NCBI GenBank assembly: GCA_032629725.1
Contig: JAFEVB010000023.1
Coordinates: 868,001 to 932,000, forward strand
Length of the DNA: 64,000 nucleotides
Source of the DNA: Gremmenia infestans
Taxonomy: Eukaryota; Ascomycota; Leotiomycetes; Helotiales; Hamatocanthoscyphaceae
Direction: 5' to 3'
The first letter of the stretch is position 1, and every line of letters starts with the position of its first letter. The notes below the pieces were generated by a model. That model worked only from the letters and a program-made list of their open reading frames with translations, searched no databases and had not been told where the DNA came from. A program made the translations under genes and the position numbers. Below, piece by piece: positions 46,189 to 57,447 of this stretch.

Positions 46189-49010
46189 ATGAGTTCACTG
46201 GGCTTACGAAGAGGCTGTCGGATATGGCCTCGTCGCCTCCTATCTGTTGCTGTTGATATCAATGTGCATGTTCATTGTAGAGGACAACTATGCTTGTCAA
46301 AGGCTCGCAGAGAATACTCGGCAAGCTACCATGAACCGAGCATTGAAAGAACCCGCAATATTGGCATTATTGCCCATATCGATGCCGTGAGATATCAATC
46401 AATTTTTAATTGTAGCAAAACCCAAGGCTCTAACTGTTTAATAGGGTAAGACAACAACTACTGAGCGTATGCTCTATTATAGTGGCTACACCCGTCGAAT
46501 AGGAGGTAATGATGAGCCCTCCTATACTATCCTCAAGGCATAATTTTGTGCATAAATACGGTTGCATTTGATGTTACAATGTTGCCATTTACTCTCACTA
46601 CGCCTCCAAAGTTGGAGATTTCAAATCTTTGATTCCTGCTCATTTCTAACTTCTGGTTCCTGCAGATGTTGATGAAGGCTCTACTGTCACGGATTTCCTC
46701 CCAGCAGAGCGAGCTCGAGGTATTACTATCCAGTCTGCCGCTGTAACGCTTGCCTGGCCACCATTTACGAACGAGGTTCCCAAGCCCATCGCCGATGCAC
46801 CAAAGTCTCATGTGCCACACACAATCAACCTTATCGACACGCCAGGACATGCCGATTTCACTTTTGAGGTCCTCCGATCCTTGAGAATTCTTGACGGGGC
46901 AGTATGTATCCTCGATGGCGTTGCTGGAGTCGAAGCCCAAACAGAGAAAGTCTGGGCCCAGGCAAATAATTACAGCATCCCGAGAATTATCTTCGTTAAC
47001 AAGCTCGACCGAGACGGCGCTGCTTTTGAAAGAACTATCAAAGAAATTGGTACGAGACTACGAGGCTGGCCAGCTGTCTGTCAAATTCCTTGGTGGGAAG
47101 GAGGCAAGGGCAAGTTTACTGGAGTTGGAGATGCCATAAACCTTTGTGCTTTGAAGTGGAAGGAAGGAGGTGATGGAAAGAGCATTGAGAAGTTCGACCT
47201 AAAAGAGCTCATGCATGAGGACTCAGGACTACGAGATGAGGTATTAAAAGCTAGGAGTGCTCTAGTTGAAGTTCTCTGTGAGTTTGATGAACAGCTTCTT
47301 ACTACTTGGATGGACTATGGCGATGATGCTCTTGCTGTGCCTGCGCAGGCGATTCGGGACAGCCTGAGACGTTGTACTCTTGATGGCTCTGGGCGGCTCA
47401 TTCCGGTGTTCGCTGGGGCAAGTTTTAGAAATATCGGAGTGCAGCCGCTTCTTGATGCCGTTGATGACTACTTACCCAACCCAACGGAAAGACCAGATCC
47501 TGAGATCAGTCTAGGAAGTCAAAAAGCCAGCCTGCCGGACCTTCTGAGCGGAAAGATTTCAGCCGCTGCGACTGGCGGCAAACAGGTGATGAAGAAAGGC
47601 CACTCTCCGCAGGCGGTAGTTGCCCATATCGCGGCGTGTGCCTTGGCCTTCAAAGTGGTTAATGACGCCCGTCGCGGCGTTCTTGTCTACGTTCGTGTCT
47701 ACTCGGGCTCGATTAAACGGAACACTCCATTATGGAATACATCCCTCCATGTAACCGAGCCAGCCCAACGATTACTCCAGATGCAAGCGTCTGATGCCGT
47801 CGAGATACCGCATATCCCTGCTGGACAAATCGGTGTGATCGCTGGTTTGAAGCACGCTCGCACAGGAGATACTCTAATCTCCTACCCTGGTGTCAATCCT
47901 AAGACTGGTCCACCAGCTCCTCTGAGCACTCTTCAGTTGCGGCCGATAGATGTTCCCCCGCCGGTATTTTTCGCTGCAATCGAACCACACAGTCTTAGCG
48001 AGGAGAAGAATGTCAAAGATCTTCTTCAATTAATGCTCCGAGAAGATCCAAGTCTCCATGTCAACGTTGACGAAGAGTCGGGGCAAATGCTACTGAGCGG
48101 GATGGGAGAACTCCATCTTGAGATCGCTCGAGATCGACTTGTCAATGACTTCAAAGCCAAGGTGACGATGGGCAACATCGAAATCAGCTATCGCGAATGT
48201 GTTCTGTCCCCGACATCTGCCAACCGGGTTCTTTTCGATCGAGAAGTTGCTGGAAAGAAAGGCAAGGCCGCCTGTGAAGCTTCCATCGAGCCATTGAATG
48301 AATTTTCATCGCCATCCAACCACACCGTCGAGCGTGATGGAAACCATATCACAGTCCAGTTACCAAACTCCTGGGAAGAAGGCACTTCTGAAGGCCAGAC
48401 TCTACCTCTAGATCTGCCATTGGCGCTGTTAAAGTCAGCCTTGATCAATGGAGCAGCCGCTGCTTTGGCAAGAGGTCCTCGACGCGCCTTTCCTCTTCAT
48501 GCTAATCACGTGGTTTTGAATTTTGATCCCGTGACCGATCTCTTCGGCTCTGACACCTCGCCTGCCGCTCTTTCCTCCGCCTCCAGACTCGCTGTCAAAG
48601 CAGCCCTCGAAGAAGCATTTGCAAACGAATCGATCGGGCTCATGGAGCCTGTCATGAATGTAGTCATCAGTTGCAATGAAGGAACCCTTGGTGCCATCGT
48701 CCACGATCTATCCTCTGCTCGCGGCGGACATGTTCTCTCACTCGAGAACGATGGAAACGAAGATTCATCTTCTGATAATCCTTCCATCGATGTGAATCGA
48801 ATATACGCTCCGCCCGATCCATTTGCATCCAGCGGCAGCACTGATGCAGCGGGGCCAGGCCAGCAGCGACAGGTCACAGCGAGGGTGCCATTGAAGGAGA
48901 TGGTGGGGTATTTGAAGCATTTGCGAAGTTTAACGGGCGGGCGGGGGACTTTTGTCATGAGTGTCGATAAGTTTGAACGGCTTTCAGGGCCGAGGGAGAA
49001 GGCGGTGTAA
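46189..49010 (+). CDS. MEF2: Mitochondrial elongation factor G2 (ribosome recycling GTPase)
   Basis: Mitochondrial EF-G-like GTPase of the EF-G2 (RRF2) class, which splits ribosomes after termination. Exons 46189-46386, 46445-46505 and 46666-49010 join in phase to 867 residues. The start LRRGCRIWPRRLLSVAVDIN is basic and hydrophobic like a mitochondrial presequence. G domain: [20 protein letters not shown] (P-loop), RARGITIQSAA (switch), DTPGHADF and VNKLDRDG. Later domains include HLEIARDRLVNDF, YRECVLS and the C-terminal GGRGTFVMSVDKFERL. The first intron cuts the P-loop between Ala and Gly, so both splice events are needed for a working GTPase. Between the G domain and domain II there is a species-variable insert. 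Class EF-G2 rather than EF-G1 is inferred from overall similarity in domain style and length. Confidence 0.92.
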
Positions 49011-50153
49011 GATGTTAGATGGAGTTTGAAGGGCACATGTATGATTAGAAAAGTTTGTCACAACGTAATGCTTTTAAATAAGCGAGCGAAATGAATGAAC
49101 AGGAGCGCTTCTTACAGATCTCCACCGTTCCTTTGGTTATTGACTTCACGATAAGCTGTTGTAACATCTCACATGATTTCCCGATGGCCGGAAGACCGTG
49201 ATCCGACAAAAGACAAAAGGGGCTCACTCGCTTAATTCTTAACAATCTACAACTCAAGCTAGAACCAATAAAAACAAGAACAAACCCCCCCAAAGAAATG
49301 GCAAAAATCTTAAGAAGAAAAAGAATGGAGCCCCTATATAACCCACAAGGTTTGACCTGGCATTTCTGCTCACTTTCAGAGGGACTGCATCGCCCATGAC
49401 AGCGAGGCTGATGGAGCGAACCAGTCCCTGAAAAAACTCAGGTAATGTTAGAGGTGAACGTTAACAAGATCTCACAAAGCCGATACCTCTATCGTGCTTA
49501 TATAGGCTCTTTATCCCTACTATCATAGAGGAGAGCAGTTACTGCTGGAGACTACTCATTGCGCTGCATTATGAACAGGGCCGTTGCACGAAGCCAGCAG
49601 CAAGTTCGAAACGCGCGAAGAGAAGGGAAAGAATTATTGGCACCGTTTGAACTTTTGAGAGCGTGGTGCAATTGAACATTGGCAGATCAATCATGGCATC
49701 CATGTTTGGTGCTTCTAACACCTGAGCACGGGATAGTTTGAAAGGAGCATGAGTTATGGCGCTAGCCTCAAGCAAAAGTTGATATTTGTCGATTCGGGAC
49801 AACATGTAGCTCACTATCAGCAAGAATCTGAGTTCGTATCTCCCAATGAAAACAGCTTCAGCGGGATTTTTCAGCAAATAATTCTCAATTCGCCCTTCCT
49901 TCAGTAGAGCGCCCCCTGTCAATCAGCCCCTGCCCCCACCCCGCCCAAAACCCCCTACCACTATATCATAACAAGCCAAGTAAGTACATATAAGAAGCGA
50001 CAGAATACGGACCTTCTAGATGTTCCTCATCTAGACCCTAACCTATCAACGGGCCGCCCATTTCCAGATGCAAAGCCCAATATTGCCCAATAGGTCCCCA
50101 ACATCAAATACGCCAATATAATACCATGCAAAGCGCCTAATAACACAAACAGC
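49011..50153. other. Convergent intergenic region
   Basis: 1.14 kb between the EF-G2 stop and the stop of the kelch gene. A 117-codon frame on the minus strand (49922-49569) starts from TTG and shows no known family. I see no supported gene. Confidence 0.5.
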
Positions 50154-53100
50154 TCATCGCTCAGGACTACTCCTCCTTTCCAAGTTCTCTACTATCTCCG
50201 ACACTTTGCCCTTCCCCTTCGGACTCCCCTTCGTGCTCTCTGGCCTGTGCGCCGGTACAGGCGGCGAGCTCTCAACGTCCTCCACTAGCGGCGGAGGCAT
50301 CACAACATCCTTTAGACTCTTCGCGCTCCCCTTCTTACTCCTCAAGCTACCAACCTCGCTTCTATCATCATTCACATCATGGTTCACGACCCTCAACTTC
50401 TCTTTTGGCACTGTAAACATGACCTGCACGACACGATTCTCCACTGCACGTTCGATATCCCAGTCCTCGTCATCGTCCTCGTTATACGGTGAATGGCTTA
50501 GCCCGGGTGTCGATGGTTCGTTCCCTTGGTAGTCACCCGTAAAGGTATTTGATCGCGTTCCCATCCCAAGATCGTCTGCGCTGTCTTTCCAATCACCTTT
50601 CCCCTGTTTCCTTCGCCATAATGTAGCGCCGGCACTCGCTGTTCTCCGGGGCTGGGCTTCGCTGCCGTGGTCGACGCGCACAGGGCTTGCTTCTCCGGTT
50701 GAGAAATTGGGTGAAGCTGGGCTGCCATTCCCGCTGCCTTGGTCGCTGACGAAGACTCGCCGAATGCTGCCAAGCCAGCCTGCTTGTCCTCTATTCCTTG
50801 CTGGTATTTTGCTCTTGGATGGACTGCCCGGAATATCTGGATTTGAACGGGTAGGTGAGCGGTCCCCTCCAGACATATCGTCTGGTCGTGGCAGCAAACT
50901 TTCGCCTTCTGCTTGTAAGGCCGGAAAGCTGGTATGTGCTGTGTTGAATGTGCTCGTGCTCCCGCTTCCACTTCCGGCACTTCCAGGAGGTCGCAATGAT
51001 CTAACGTCATGGGGGCCCGGTCCATCGAACACTGGGCTCACGTTTGTGCTTGCTACTGCTGTGGACAATATGGTCCCTGAGAAGGGGCTCATCGCGTTTG
51101 TGATGAAGCCTCGGAGGGAATTGTTTCTCGATCGAGAGCTAGATCCGACACTCATAGCTGACACCGCAACACTACGTTCGCTTAAATTACTTGCAGTTCG
51201 ACCACTATCTTCTTCGCCGGACATGGAGCTGACGGTACTTCCAACTATAAGCTGTGCTCGTCTTGTAGGCGAAACTCTACCTAGGTGAGAATGGGTGCGT
51301 ATTTGCGCGTTTAGTAATGCATCAGCTGCTGCCCAATCAGTAACCCATTCTTGCACTTCACGCTCCCTGGCGAGCACGGGGCTTTCGAGCTCAGGAGAAT
51401 GGCCCATTGTACTGTCTTGTCGAAATAAAGGGAGGACTATCGTAGGCGGATCTTTGAAGGGGTCAGAGTGTCGATTCTCCGATGATCCAGGGGCGGATGG
51501 ATCACCCAATGCCACGCCTACTCCTTCAGCTCCAACTCCACTAGGTCCCCCATTGTCGTCCTCGTCTGCTTCGTAGATGGGGTGGATTGGCCCAGCTGTT
51601 CCTAGACTATTGGCGCGCACATGGTTCCCGCCGCCATTGAAATCAAATCCCATCGGCTGATAACTACCCTTTCCAGTGCGAGAGTGCAACGGTTTCCTCG
51701 AGATCTGTCTAGGTGGAGTCGGAATTGATGAACCATCACCCAGGGCGTGCACTCCGTTGTGAATGTTCTCATATCCAACCACCGCACTGTTAGAGTCGTA
51801 GGCAGGCTCATTCGTATTAGTGTCCCCACCATTCCATCCTCCATATGCCCACGGAAAGCCACCCCTTTCGGTCGTTACCCTACCATGAGAGTGAGAGAAA
51901 CTCGGCTCTCCAGAACCCGAACCGATATCCTTCTCCCGCTGCTCCTCTCTCTTCTTTGTGAGCCGCCTGCTATACCATAAAAATATACCATATGCAATCA
52001 GAATCGCTGCTAGTCCAAGACCGAGACCGAGACCCAGGCCAAGCTTTTTATTGGCCGAATTGGAGGAAGACTTGCTGACTCTATTCGCAATCTCAGCAAT
52101 GTAGGCGGGATTGGTGTATTCCGAATTCCAAGTCAAGCTAGTAGCATTGAAAAACATGGCCTGAGTCGACGCAACAGCTCTCTTTGAAGTAGTTGTGGTG
52201 ATGTTGTAGCCACCAAGTACCATCATGACATTCCCAGGCAGCATTACCGCACCATGTCCGTACATGCCAGTTCCCGATGGTTGTTCATTTGGTACAGACC
52301 ATTTCCAATCTCCAGTTCCGCCAAGACCTGTTCCTAAATCCAAAACAGCAAGCTGTGGTTCTGCAGCCTGATTAATATCCCCAACCCATCCACCAAGAAC
52401 AATAATTTTTGAGCCATCCTCAGTCAACACAGCTGTATGTCCAGATCTGCTATCCACATCCGTCACCGTGCTCTTGACAGTCAATTCAGTATTTCCATTG
52501 GCTGTTGGAGCGTCCACGGTAACAAAAGTCCAACTCTCTTCTGGCAAACTCCAGACTGCGACTTGACTCATGTTGATGAACGCTGATTGTGTATGTCCTC
52601 CTAGCAGCACAAAATTCTGCTGCTGTGTAATAATATCAGAGCCATTCGAGTACGTGGGTGTCAGACCAGTGATCGTGAAGCCTGCTTCAGCAATTGGCGG
52701 GCCTCTGCTGGAGGGGAGGTCAAGTGTATAGACGGTATTGGAGGACGAGGTGGTGGGGGCTAGACGGAGCATATTGTTGGAGTAATTGGAAGCCGACTGC
52801 CATGTCGAGATTGTGGCTTCAGAAGTCGGACACATGCCACCAAATATGTACATCTTAGTTTGAGAGGCATTTGCATGAACCAACGAAGAGAAGCTAAAGC
52901 CACTGGACAAAAAGTCCGCTCCAGGGAGCACATCAGATGTCACATCCCCAGCTGTATTTGTGGTCTGCTGTTCCCATGTTCCATTCCCGGCTGTACTTGT
53001 ATTTGAAGGCGTGAATCTCCATAACGCTGAGCTCTCCGATGTGGAGCAAGAGCCGGTGTATACAGATATCTCACCGATTGAAGATATAGATGGGATGAAC

Positions 53101-53372
53101 GCGACAGAATCGTCGCTGGTGAATGGAAGATTTGGTGTTATGGTTTTCAAAGTTAGGTTCGACTGAGATATGCTTGAGGATATATCAAGTGACACAAGCT
53201 GATGCAGTGTATTGGATTGTGAAATTGGCAGGAAGGCGTATGCGATATCCTTATCATCAGAGGAACTTTGAGGAAGCAAGATGGTCGTAGGGTTATATGG
53301 AAATGATTGAGAGCAGACCAGGGCAATCAAAGACATAAGCCCGCAGATGAGGACGGCGACGTGGTTCCCCAT
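50154..53372 (-). CDS. Kelch-type surface protein with one transmembrane helix
   Basis: Single exon, 1072 residues. Signal peptide at 1-21 (MGNHVAVLICGLMSLIALVC). An outer domain of kelch-like blades covers about 30-420, with repeats ending in FGGM, LLGGHTQ, VLGGWVG and VLGGYN and many N-glycosylation sequons. One transmembrane helix at about 446-467 (GLGLGLAAILIAYGIFLWYS) is followed by a basic stop-transfer (RRLTKKREEQREKD). The cytoplasmic tail of ~600 residues is Ser/Pro/Gly-rich and probably disordered, with PTRRAQLIVGST and an acidic block before VENRVVQVMFTVPKEKLRVV. Such fungal proteins are annotated as kelch or galactose-oxidase-like membrane proteins. Ligand and role are unknown; a cell-wall or cell-end sensor is a guess. 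Confidence 0.85.
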   Translation of the reverse strand: MGNHVAVLICGLMSLIALVCSQSFPYNPTTILLPQSSSDDKDIAYAFLPISQSNTLHQLVSLDISSSISQSNLTLKTITPNLPFTSDDSVAFIPSISSIGEISVYTGSCSTSESSALWRFTPSNTSTAGNGTWEQQTTNTAGDVTSDVLPGADFLSSGFSFSSLVHANASQTKMYIFGGMCPTSEATISTWQSASNYSNNMLRLAPTTSSSNTVYTLDLPSSRGPPIAEAGFTITGLTPTYSNGSDIITQQQNFVLLGGHTQSAFINMSQVAVWSLPEESWTFVTVDAPTANGNTELTVKSTVTDVDSRSGHTAVLTEDGSKIIVLGGWVGDINQAAEPQLAVLDLGTGLGGTGDWKWSVPNEQPSGTGMYGHGAVMLPGNVMMVLGGYNITTTTSKRAVASTQAMFFNATSLTWNSEYTNPAYIAEIANRVSKSSSNSANKKLGLGLGLGLGLAAILIAYGIFLWYSRRLTKKREEQREKDIGSGSGEPSFSHSHGRVTTERGGFPWAYGGWNGGDTNTNEPAYDSNSAVVGYENIHNGVHALGDGSSIPTPPRQISRKPLHSRTGKGSYQPMGFDFNGGGNHVRANSLGTAGPIHPIYEADEDDNGGPSGVGAEGVGVALGDPSAPGSSENRHSDPFKDPPTIVLPLFRQDSTMGHSPELESPVLAREREVQEWVTDWAAADALLNAQIRTHSHLGRVSPTRRAQLIVGSTVSSMSGEEDSGRTASNLSERSVAVSAMSVGSSSRSRNNSLRGFITNAMSPFSGTILSTAVASTNVSPVFDGPGPHDVRSLRPPGSAGSGSGSTSTFNTAHTSFPALQAEGESLLPRPDDMSGGDRSPTRSNPDIPGSPSKSKIPARNRGQAGWLGSIRRVFVSDQGSGNGSPASPNFSTGEASPVRVDHGSEAQPRRTASAGATLWRRKQGKGDWKDSADDLGMGTRSNTFTGDYQGNEPSTPGLSHSPYNEDDDEDWDIERAVENRVVQVMFTVPKEKLRVVNHDVNDDRSEVGSLRSKKGSAKSLKDVVMPPPLVEDVESSPPVPAHRPESTKGSPKGKGKVSEIVENLERRSSPER

Positions 53373-54457
53373 GATGTGGATTGTCGGGTATTAATTGTGG
53401 TGATATAGGGATCGAATGGGCTGGCTGACTTCCTTTCCCCTCACATTATCGAAGTCGTCTTTGTGGATCGTTTTGGCAGGACTTTCAATGCAAGAGCTCA
53501 GCTCGTACACTCAAGTGTCTGCGATGGACGACTCGAGAAGCGGCGGTATAATCCTCTTTGGCCAGACAGAGAGATCAGCGGCAGTGAAGCTTGAGATTGA
53601 TGAGCAGGTGCAGAGGCCAGGAAAGAGACCACTTTCACGCAGCTGCAAGTAAACAGCACGAGCCCACGGTCTAGGCACTTGCAGGGTGTGTCGGGGCTGT
53701 ATAACCAATCATGGAAGCTATTCGCGATGAGTTCAAGGGTTCAGCTTACGCCTCGTGTTGATATGCACGCGAAGGCCAGGTTGGCAGAGCAACACCCGCT
53801 CTGAAGCTGGAGGGGTAGAAAATGCATGTGAATCCATCCTAACTTGCAGATGCGCGGGAATACTTTCCTCGCTATGCTTTCTGTACAACCGATGATTATT
53901 CTCCCAATTGATGGTTGATATTTTGGGGTTTATAAAGATTGGAGATGGTGACATGTGATGACATGAAGGAAGATACTCCCGAGTTACGATGCGATGCGAT
54001 GCAGTTAAATGACCGTGGCTCTCATCCCAGGAATATGTAATCAATGTGGGGTAGCTTGAGCTTGCTCCATGCGATCGATGCTTGTGGAGGAAAGTCAGCT
54101 CCATCAATTGAGTAGGTACACAACATATTTGTTGTAAATATAAACTCTTTCATTTCATCACTCTACTAATTGCCTCTATAAAATTATACGAGTATCCATA
54201 ATGCCAATATATACCAATCCACCTCCTCTCTCTCACACCTAACACCCCCCTCTCCCAATTCCTCACTACCATCCACACAAAAAGCTTCCACAAACCTCTC
54301 ATCATCGACTGAGTAATCCGCTGGATAATCCTCCCAACAAGCATCTCCACATCAGAACTTCTAGCCCAGAACATACAGTGCTATGCCCCCTCCCTTCCTT
54401 CTTTTCCTGCCTACATTTCTTCCTTCACCACCGTAACTAACACCCTATTCAAATCCC
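53373..54457. other. Intergenic region
   Basis: About 1.1 kb upstream of the kelch gene and of a decayed gene. Includes GATGCGATGCGATGCAG tandem near 53990-54005. No supported gene. Confidence 0.5.
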
Positions 54458-55068
54458 AGCTGGGACATCCTCCTCATCACCCCCTCCACCGATCCCTCCC
54501 GCCAATCCTCCAACCACACATCTAACACGCCTTCATCCTCCAAGCAGGCGTGCCCTCTCGCCTCCTGAAAGACTTCCCCCAAAAGAACGAAAGACTGCTT
54601 CACCCCGCCCCATCCGACATCCCGCCCCTAACAGGCTCCCTCGCCACCCCGCTTCTCACACCCACCTCCCAAGATCTCACCCTCTCCGGCCCCCTTCGCT
54701 CCTGGATCACCTCATCTTCCGCCCCCACCGGCGCGCTCTCTATGCTGAATCTGCTCTCCTTCCTCCCCGGCAAAAAAGACCAGTACCTGAAATACGGCGC
54801 CGAGTTCGCCGCGTCGATAGGCAGCAGAAGAGGTGGCACGGCGAAGATCATAGGTAGTGTGATAGGAGAGGGAGAGCAAAAGAAGTGGGATAAGATTGCG
54901 CTGGCGCATTCTCCTAGTCTGGCCCATTTTGCGGATATGCTTACGGGTTAAGATTATCAGGAGGTCAATCGGAAGTATAGGGTGGGTAGTTTGAGGGATA
55001 CCCGTATTTTGTGTACGAGTGAGCTTGAGTTGGATGCGGGAGGCGGAGGCGGCGGGGCGAAATTGTAA
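54458..55068 (+). pseudogene. Decayed conserved fungal gene (frameshift and premature stop)
   Basis: The stretch SWDILLITPSTDPS starts near 54458 in one frame. The natural continuation HAFILQAGVPSRLLKDFPQK is in another frame with no GT-AG intron between them, so a frameshift lies about 54480-54520. The second frame runs to TAA at 54949-54951, and without that stop it would continue DYQEVNRKYRVGSLRDTRIL and LCTSELELDAG to TAA 55066-55068. The order WDILL, AGVPSRLL, LLHP, SLAHFADML and DYQEVNRKYR is what I recall from an uncharacterised ascomycete family, whose N-terminus I could not find here. Two independent lesions and a missing start make a pseudogene likely; sequencing errors in this C-rich tract are the alternative. 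Confidence 0.55.
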
Positions 55069-55997
55069 ATGGGAGGGAGCGATTGTTGGAAAAGTCTTGG
55101 TGTGCATTGTACGAAGCGGTTCTTATGACAACATATCGTACTAGATCCTCCTCATTAGAAAGACAAATGCACGATAGGAAGGCCCGCTCCAGAATAGAAT
55201 TTATGAGTTAAAGATGATAGCGTGTGAAGTTCTTTTCTCCTGGGAAGGTATAATCGGAAGTGTACGATTGGTTGCTGATTGAAAAGGTGAGGCGAGGGTG
55301 TGTCGTGCTGAGATTGTACTGGCGAAGAGAGTATGGAAAGCTAATGATCAGGGGTGAATAGTAAGGTTGTTGTTAGAATGATTGAGTTTGGGAAAGGGAA
55401 AACGCATAGAATTTGGTATAATAAACGAGAAAACAGGGGGCGTCCCACTTGGAAAAGGATCTGATGGTCTGGTGTCAAATGTCTCTCGAATGATTTCCCA
55501 AAGTACATAGACCACAGGCTTGATAACTTTATATGTTCAATCCGCTGCCTGGCATACCTAGCAATTAGCCAGTAGCTCAGTTGATATCCCCTATATACAC
55601 GCTCCTCCATAACGCTGTTACGTCGCTTTTACTGCTCGCACTGCGTTATGCAGCTGCCTGTCAAAACCCCCGCAATCCAAACTCATTCCGTATACCGTGT
55701 GTGCAGGACTCTATGAATACAAGTGGAATCGAAAACAGACCCATGTGCTGTCGGCAAATATGTGGCAGACCAAACACCCTGCTGTGCATGGCCCCATGTT
55801 CATGCAAATACCTCGTCTCTATGTCGCGAGGCCAATTACCCAGCGTCTTGTCCAGGGCATTTTCCTACCCTACCATACCGTAACGCCTACGTCCGCAGAA
55901 TATTAACGTGACGTCCAAATCCTGTATGTTTGATAACCTCCAAGGAAATCATTAGCGTCGTATCCGTAAGGAAAATATGTTCTTAAGGAGTGTAAAC
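55069..55997. other. Intergenic region
   Basis: About 0.93 kb. Short plus-strand frames at 55581-55911 are Cys-containing but start from non-ATG codons or lack a coherent signal peptide. No supported gene. Confidence 0.5.
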
Positions 55998-57447
55998 TCA
56001 AGTATCCGGATTAGTTGCTCGAAGAATGGGACCTTGTTGGTGAACCCTTCTCGAGTAATCGTGGTCATCTCTAATGGTATTGACACTTTCTCGACTCTTG
56101 TTGTCGCTGGCGCGCTGGTACACAGGTGAGAATGGATCTAATCGTGGGTCCACTGGCACCAAGCGGCTTTTCCTCGATCCGGGTGCACTGTCTTCCCAAG
56201 TCTCGACCACCTCTCGGCCATTGGTACCCAAGACGTATCTCGAATTCTCACTCATCGTTCTCGATGGAATTGGGCCACCTAGACCTGCACTACTTCCGTG
56301 GCGGCTGGTGTCGGGGTTAAGTCTCTCTGCTTCATTATCCTTACGGCGTTTCTTTAGGCAGAAGTAAACGATGGCACTAATAAGGGCGACAAGAGCCACG
56401 AGACCAATAGTGAGGCCGACTGCACCCCCAGTACTGATTCCAGAACTGCTTTTGTTTTTCGACACTGGGGCAACAAGTGCGGAATTCGGGGGAGATGTTG
56501 GAGTAATAGTGACAGTGTGGACTTGTCCTGTGACCGTTTCGAGAGAAGTTACCGGCGTTGGAGTCCACATGGAAGAGCTTGAACTTGAGGAGGTCGAGGT
56601 GGAGGACGGTGAGGTCGTGGCTAATGTGGGCGTGGGAGTAGTAGCAGGTTGTGTTGTTGTTGATGTAACCGACGTGGACTAAAGAGCGTTAGTATGCACC
56701 CTATATTATATAAATCTAAATTTCATGAAGGTCGAACCAAAGGGACCAAGGGAAGGACCATACAGTGCTCGAAGATTGCGAAATTGGGCCAGTCGTGAGA
56801 GTGTCCACAATAGTCACGGCGCTTGGAGTCGCCGTTACAGTTACCTGCTATTGCAAGTCAAAACGGTTGCCAGCAAGGGCAATCGATCGGGGCAAGGACA
56901 TTGCAACAACAGCAGTCACTTGACAAAGAAGAGATGTTGGAGCATATCAAAAGGGTGCGGGAAGTACTAACCTGAGGGGTAGTACTGCTGGGTGATGTTG
57001 ATGTTGATGATGCTGCGGCGGAACTTCCTCCTTTGGTGCCCGATGGGGTGTTCCCCAAAGCTATGTATCCGTATACTCCACTCCCACCACATAGTTCAAG
57101 AGGATACCCAGGACATGTCTGGGTGCATCCAGACGTTGTAGATCCAGGAACGTAGTTTGAACACCAGCATCCATCGTCTTGGACGACTGCGAAAGCATAG
57201 CTCGATTTGCAGAAGTTGGAGCAGAGGCCATTGGATTGGTATATGCTGGAATCTGTAGAGCAATTCATTAGTACTTAATTTCCTCTTCTTCTAGGCGCGT
57301 CGAAAATAGCCTACTCTTATTTGAATCAGCGGTATTAAGCCCGGAGCAGTATTCAATACTGGCAGCGGAGGCTTGGTCGAGGCAGCCAGTGAGGAAGATA
57401 GCAGCAAATACTAGTCGAAAGGACCGTTGTATCCGTAGCGAGAGCAT
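55998..57447 (-). CDS. WSC-domain single-pass membrane protein
   Basis: Cell-wall stress sensor type. Exons 57447-57315, 57252-56972, 56844-56764 and 56678-55998 join in phase to 391 residues. The start MLSLRIQRSFRLVFAAIFLT is a signal peptide. The WSC domain (about 35-110) shows eight cysteines: EYCSGLN, GLCSNFCKSS, DDGCWCSNYV, GCTQTCPG and ELCGG. A long Ser/Thr-rich stalk follows, partly written by introns-separated exons and probably O-mannosylated. The transmembrane helix is GGAVGLTIGLVALVALISAI, then VYFCLKKRRKDNEAERLNPD and a ~110-residue cytoplasmic tail. Family members sense wall stress through Rho1/PKC signalling in yeast; here that role is inferred. Confidence 0.9.

Noticed and set aside
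49569..49922. 117-codon minus-strand frame
   Set aside because: It begins at TTG, has no domain and sits in a convergent 3' region; not enough to call a gene.
55581..55911. Three overlapping Cys-containing plus-strand frames, possible small secreted protein
   Set aside because: The frame with a hydrophobic start begins at TTG, the cysteines occur in different frames and no splice model joined them.
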